DNA of 8,141 bases, from NCBI GenBank assembly GCA_029881635.1, contig JAOUMG010000064.1, positions 1-8,141 of the forward strand, written 5' to 3'. The notes under the pieces are model-generated. The model saw nothing but the letters and a program-made list of their open reading frames with translations, was not told the origin of the DNA and did no database searches. The position numbers were made by a program, and so were the translations under genes. Shown here one piece after another: positions 5,617 through 8,141 of this stretch; positions within the stretch are counted from its first letter, which is position 1, and each line of letters starts with the position of its first letter. This stretch comes from Paracoccaceae bacterium. GTDB taxonomy: Bacteria; Pseudomonadota; Alphaproteobacteria; Rhodobacterales; Rhodobacteraceae.

Positions 5617-5912
5617 CTAATGGCGCAAATGCCTGCAAGGGAAAGCGTTCTTGTGGGCTGACCGGGGGAGGATGACCGCCCCGTCTCCATTTGACTGCTT
5701 GAAACGCACCTACGCCAGCTTTGGCGCAAACAAGCGAATATATGGCCTGAATACGACACTTTGTGTGTTTTCATCGGCAAGTTTACGCGGCGTATCGCGT
5801 TCACCCCTACACAATTATCTTGTGCGTTGCGGCACGCGAGGTAGGTTCTTTTCATCAGCCGTCAAACTGGGCGGCAGTGATAGACCAAAAAAACCCATCA
5901 GGAGGTTCACCA

Positions 5913-7523
5913 ATGAAAAAGCTGCTTATTTCCACTATTCTAAGCTTGGGCATCGCGATTCCTTCCGTCGCTGCCGTCGTAGAGCCCGGCGACACGCTCG
6001 CGTCCAATCAAAATTACACCTATTGGCTTCTTGATGCCATCAAGTCGATGGATCCGCAGATCAATACCGACGTCGAGGGTTCGGGCATCATGCGCTCGCT
6101 CTTCGAAGGTTTGATGAACGAAGACCAGGTCGGCGCATTGGTTCCCGGCGTCGCCACGGGTTATGAACTTTCAGACGACAAGACGACATACACGTTCAAG
6201 CTGCGTGACAATGCAAAATGGTCGAATGGCGACCCGGTCACGGCGAATGACTTCGTCTACGCCTGGAAACGTCTGGCCGATCCTGCGACGGCCTCGGAAT
6301 ATGCCTGGTATATCGAACTGATGCAGGTTGTGAATGCGACCGAAGTCATTGCGGGCGAAAAACCTGTTGATGAACTTGGTGTCCGCGCCGTTGACGATCA
6401 GACCTTTGAGGTCAAAATCACCGCGCCTCTTCCTTATTTTCCGTCAATGACAACCCATGCCTCGGTCTTCCCAGTTAATCAAACGGTGGTCGAAGCCAAT
6501 GGCGACAAGTGGACCGAGGCCGGTACTTTGGTCGGCAACGGCGCTTATGTTCTCAAAGAGCATATCCTTGGCGAAAAGGTCGTGATGGAGCGCAATCCGC
6601 TTTACTGGGACGATGCCAACACGATTATCCAGACCGCCACGGCGCTGACCATCAATGACAATGACGCTGCGTTGACCCGCTATCTTGCTGGCGAGCTTGA
6701 CCGTGTGCAGATTCCCGCTGGCCAGTATCCCCGTCTGAAGGAAGAATACCCGAACGAAGCCATCTCGGTTCCGCAGTCCTGTTCCTATATCTACATGTTC
6801 AACCTCGATAAGGAAAAAGGGCCGGCGGCGCTTCAGGACGTGAATGTCCGTCGCGCCCTGTCCTACGCGGTCGACCGAGGCATCATCGTCAACAACATCC
6901 TGCAAGGTGGCCAGTCGGAATCCTACAACTGGACCCATCACGCCACAGCCGGATTTGAGATGCCTGAAATCGACTATGCGTCTTGGAGCCAGGAGGAGCG
7001 CACCGCCAAGGCCAAGGAATTGCTGGCTGCGGCAGGCTATGGCCCGGACAATCCGCTGAAGCTGACCCTGAACTACAACACTTCTGAATCGCACAAGAAA
7101 ATCGCGATCGCCGTGCAGCAGTTCTGGAAAGGCGTGGGGGTCGAAATGACCCCGAACAACATGGAGTGGAAGGTCCACACCGACAAGATGCAAAACCAGG
7201 ACTTCGAAGTCGCGCGTTATGCATGGTGCGGTGACTACAACGAAGCATCGACCTATCTCGACCTCTTCACCTCCTATTCGGGCCACAACAACGGCAAATT
7301 CTTCAACGACCGTTTTGACGAGGTGATGAAAGAGTCGAAGACAGCCGAAAACCCGGCTCCGCTCTACAAGGAAGCTGAACAGATCCTCGCGGAAAACATG
7401 CCCTTTGCGCCGATCTATCAGTACACCAAGGTTGAGATGGTCAAGCCCGACATGCGCGGGATGAGCCTGAACAACCTCATGCAGAACTGGTATCTGAAAG
7501 ACATGTATCGCGTCGCCAACTAA
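5913..7523 (+). CDS. oppA: Oligopeptide ABC transporter, periplasmic binding protein
   Basis: The protein has 536 residues, close to the usual length of E. coli-type OppA (about 543). It is the SBP family 5 receptor that binds short peptides in the periplasm and delivers them to the OppBC membrane complex. A Sec signal peptide spans residues 1-21 (MKKLLISTILSLGIAIPSVAA) with no lipobox, so it is soluble rather than a lipoprotein. OppA-like segments are SMDPQ and RSLFEGLMNED (45-71), FKLRDNAKWSNGDPVTANDF (95-114), NGAYVLKEHILGEKVVMERN, and ARYAWCGDYNEAST. In the last, D441 matches the OppA Asp that holds the peptide amino terminus. An upstream ATG at 5763 is in frame, but AGGAGG (5900-5905), 7 bp before ATG 5913, and the signal peptide fix the start. 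oppB follows after 60 bp. The exact peptide specificity cannot be read from sequence. Confidence 0.92.
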   Translation: MKKLLISTILSLGIAIPSVAAVVEPGDTLASNQNYTYWLLDAIKSMDPQINTDVEGSGIMRSLFEGLMNEDQVGALVPGVATGYELSDDKTTYTFKLRDNAKWSNGDPVTANDFVYAWKRLADPATASEYAWYIELMQVVNATEVIAGEKPVDELGVRAVDDQTFEVKITAPLPYFPSMTTHASVFPVNQTVVEANGDKWTEAGTLVGNGAYVLKEHILGEKVVMERNPLYWDDANTIIQTATALTINDNDAALTRYLAGELDRVQIPAGQYPRLKEEYPNEAISVPQSCSYIYMFNLDKEKGPAALQDVNVRRALSYAVDRGIIVNNILQGGQSESYNWTHHATAGFEMPEIDYASWSQEERTAKAKELLAAAGYGPDNPLKLTLNYNTSESHKKIAIAVQQFWKGVGVEMTPNNMEWKVHTDKMQNQDFEVARYAWCGDYNEASTYLDLFTSYSGHNNGKFFNDRFDEVMKESKTAENPAPLYKEAEQILAENMPFAPIYQYTKVEMVKPDMRGMSLNNLMQNWYLKDMYRVAN

Positions 7524-7531
7524 GCGACAAA

Positions 7532-7557
7532 TGGGCGCGCCTGAAAGGGCGCGCCCA
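7532..7557 (+). terminator. Intercistronic hairpin between oppA and oppB
   Basis: TGGGCGCGCC (7532-7541) pairs perfectly with GGCGCGCCCA (7548-7557) around a TGAAAG loop, and a short T run follows at 7561-7564. It begins 9 bp after the oppA stop. Such a structure could stop part of the transcription or protect the oppA mRNA end, giving more binding protein than permease. That is common in ABC importer operons. The broken T-tract suggests partial rather than full termination. Confidence 0.6.
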
Positions 7558-7583
7558 ATCCTTTTGCGATCGGGATAACACGC

Positions 7584-8141
7584 ATGTTTGCCTATATTGC
7601 CAAGCGTCTGGCCATTGCTGTGCCGACACTTCTTGTGCTCATCATATTCTCGTTTTTGTTGATGCACGCCGCCCCGGGCGGTCCATTCACGCAAGAACGT
7701 GCACTACCCCCACAGATTCTGGCCAACCTTGAGGCCAAGTACGGTCTCGATCAGCCGCTTTGGCGGCAGATGGCCAATTACATCTGGGGTTTGGTCAGCG
7801 CCTTCGATTTCGGGCCGTCCTTTGTCTACAAGGATCGGACCGTCAATGAGATTATCGCCCAAGGGTTTCCAGTGACACTCACCTATGGTGGGATATCATT
7901 CATAGTTGCCGTAACCGTGGGCGTAACACTGGGCGTATTCGCCGCAATCTATCACAACAGCTGGCTCGATTATCTGGCGGTCGGCATCTCGATCGGTGCG
8001 CAGGTTTTGCCCAATTTCGTAATGGCGCCGATCCTTGTTCTGACCTTCACGCTTTGGCTCAGATGGTTGCCCGGCGGTGGCTGGGAAGGCGGCCAATGGC
8101 AATATCTGATTATGCCGGTCATTGCGTTATCGACTTCCTTC
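7584..8141 (+). CDS. oppB: Oligopeptide ABC transporter permease OppB, 3' partial
   Basis: The frame is open from ATG 7584 to the window end (186 codons), with no stop reached. It begins MFAYIAKRLAIAVPTLLVLI, the typical first membrane helix of OppB/DppB permeases. Next comes FSFLLMHAAPGGPF, the family hallmark, then the periplasmic segment LEAKYGLDQPLWRQMANYIW and DFGPSF. Further helices follow (PVTLTYGGISFIVAVTVGV, then LAVGISIGAQVLPNFVMAPI). OppB-type proteins are about 300-310 residues, so roughly 60% is present. The conserved cytoplasmic EAA loop that contacts the ATPase would come later. GGGA at 7572-7575, 8 bp before the ATG, is a modest ribosome binding site. It forms an operon with oppA, and oppC, oppD and oppF are expected beyond the window. 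Confidence 0.92.
   Translation, partial: MFAYIAKRLAIAVPTLLVLIIFSFLLMHAAPGGPFTQERALPPQILANLEAKYGLDQPLWRQMANYIWGLVSAFDFGPSFVYKDRTVNEIIAQGFPVTLTYGGISFIVAVTVGVTLGVFAAIYHNSWLDYLAVGISIGAQVLPNFVMAPILVLTFTLWLRWLPGGGWEGGQWQYLIMPVIALSTSF

Larger units (their letters stand above)
5533..5912. other. 380-bp intergenic region between cpaB and oppA
   Basis: I see no credible gene in this stretch. Frames that cross it (for example 5651-6034 plus, 5529-5855 minus) resemble no protein I know, and I see no remnant of a secretin. It holds hairpins at 5537-5567, 5598-5616 and about 5663-5683, and a nine-base repeat TGGCGCAAA at 5621-5629 and 5722-5730. It should contain the oppA promoter and a leader, but I cannot place a convincing -35/-10 pair. 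It could hold a small RNA or a structured leader, but none matches a class I recognise. Confidence 0.6.

Noticed and set aside
5763..5912. 50-codon N-terminal extension of oppA
   Set aside because: It would bury a clear signal peptide. AGGAGG is ideally placed for ATG 5913.
6444..7694. 416-codon open frame antisense to oppA and the start of oppB
   Set aside because: It mirrors the codon bias of strongly supported oppA. Its translation is His/Val/Arg-rich with no recognisable domain and it lacks a ribosome binding site.

Overview
The window looks like alphaproteobacterial chromosome, most likely Rhodobacteraceae (Roseobacter group). This rests on moderately GC-rich coding sequence, Flp pilins with a GAVTVDWVVLTAA core (a form I associate with this family), a fused HAD-UbiA prenyltransferase, and AGGAGG-type ribosome binding sites. 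There are eight genes, two of them cut by the window edges. I see no tRNA, rRNA, CRISPR array, transposase or phage gene.

Left part (1-2920). The 3' end of a short-chain dehydrogenase resembling DprE2 faces a HAD-UbiA fusion resembling decaprenyl-phosphate phosphoribosyltransferase. Together they suggest a polyprenyl-phosphate pentose (arabinose-type) pathway for a cell-surface glycan. A periplasmic family 1 lytic transglycosylase lies 10 bp upstream of the UbiA gene on the same strand and is probably co-transcribed with it.

Middle (3059-5532). Three 64-residue Flp-type (type IVb) pilin genes lie in a row. Each has its own leader and its own strong intrinsic terminator, so they are probably separate short transcripts. 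The first two are near-identical: I count 2 differences over a 345-bp block running from the leader to the terminator, while the sequence just upstream has diverged. A CpaB/RcpC-type pilus assembly gene follows, behind a possible CtrA-type promoter. The rest of a tad locus (prepilin peptidase, secretin CpaC/RcpA, ATPase CpaF/TadA, TadB/C) is not present.

Right part (5533-8141). A 380-bp non-coding stretch with several hairpins leads into oppA (periplasmic oligopeptide-binding protein). A GC-rich intercistronic hairpin follows, then the start of oppB (permease), which runs off the window. This is the beginning of an ordinary oligopeptide ABC importer operon.

Nothing here is clearly a new system. 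The points most worth a second look are the transcript-sized homogenised flp duplication, the short Arg-rich leader ORFs that end on the pilin start codons, the Asp/Trp form of the pilin processing motif, and the cpaB gene cut off from the rest of its machinery.
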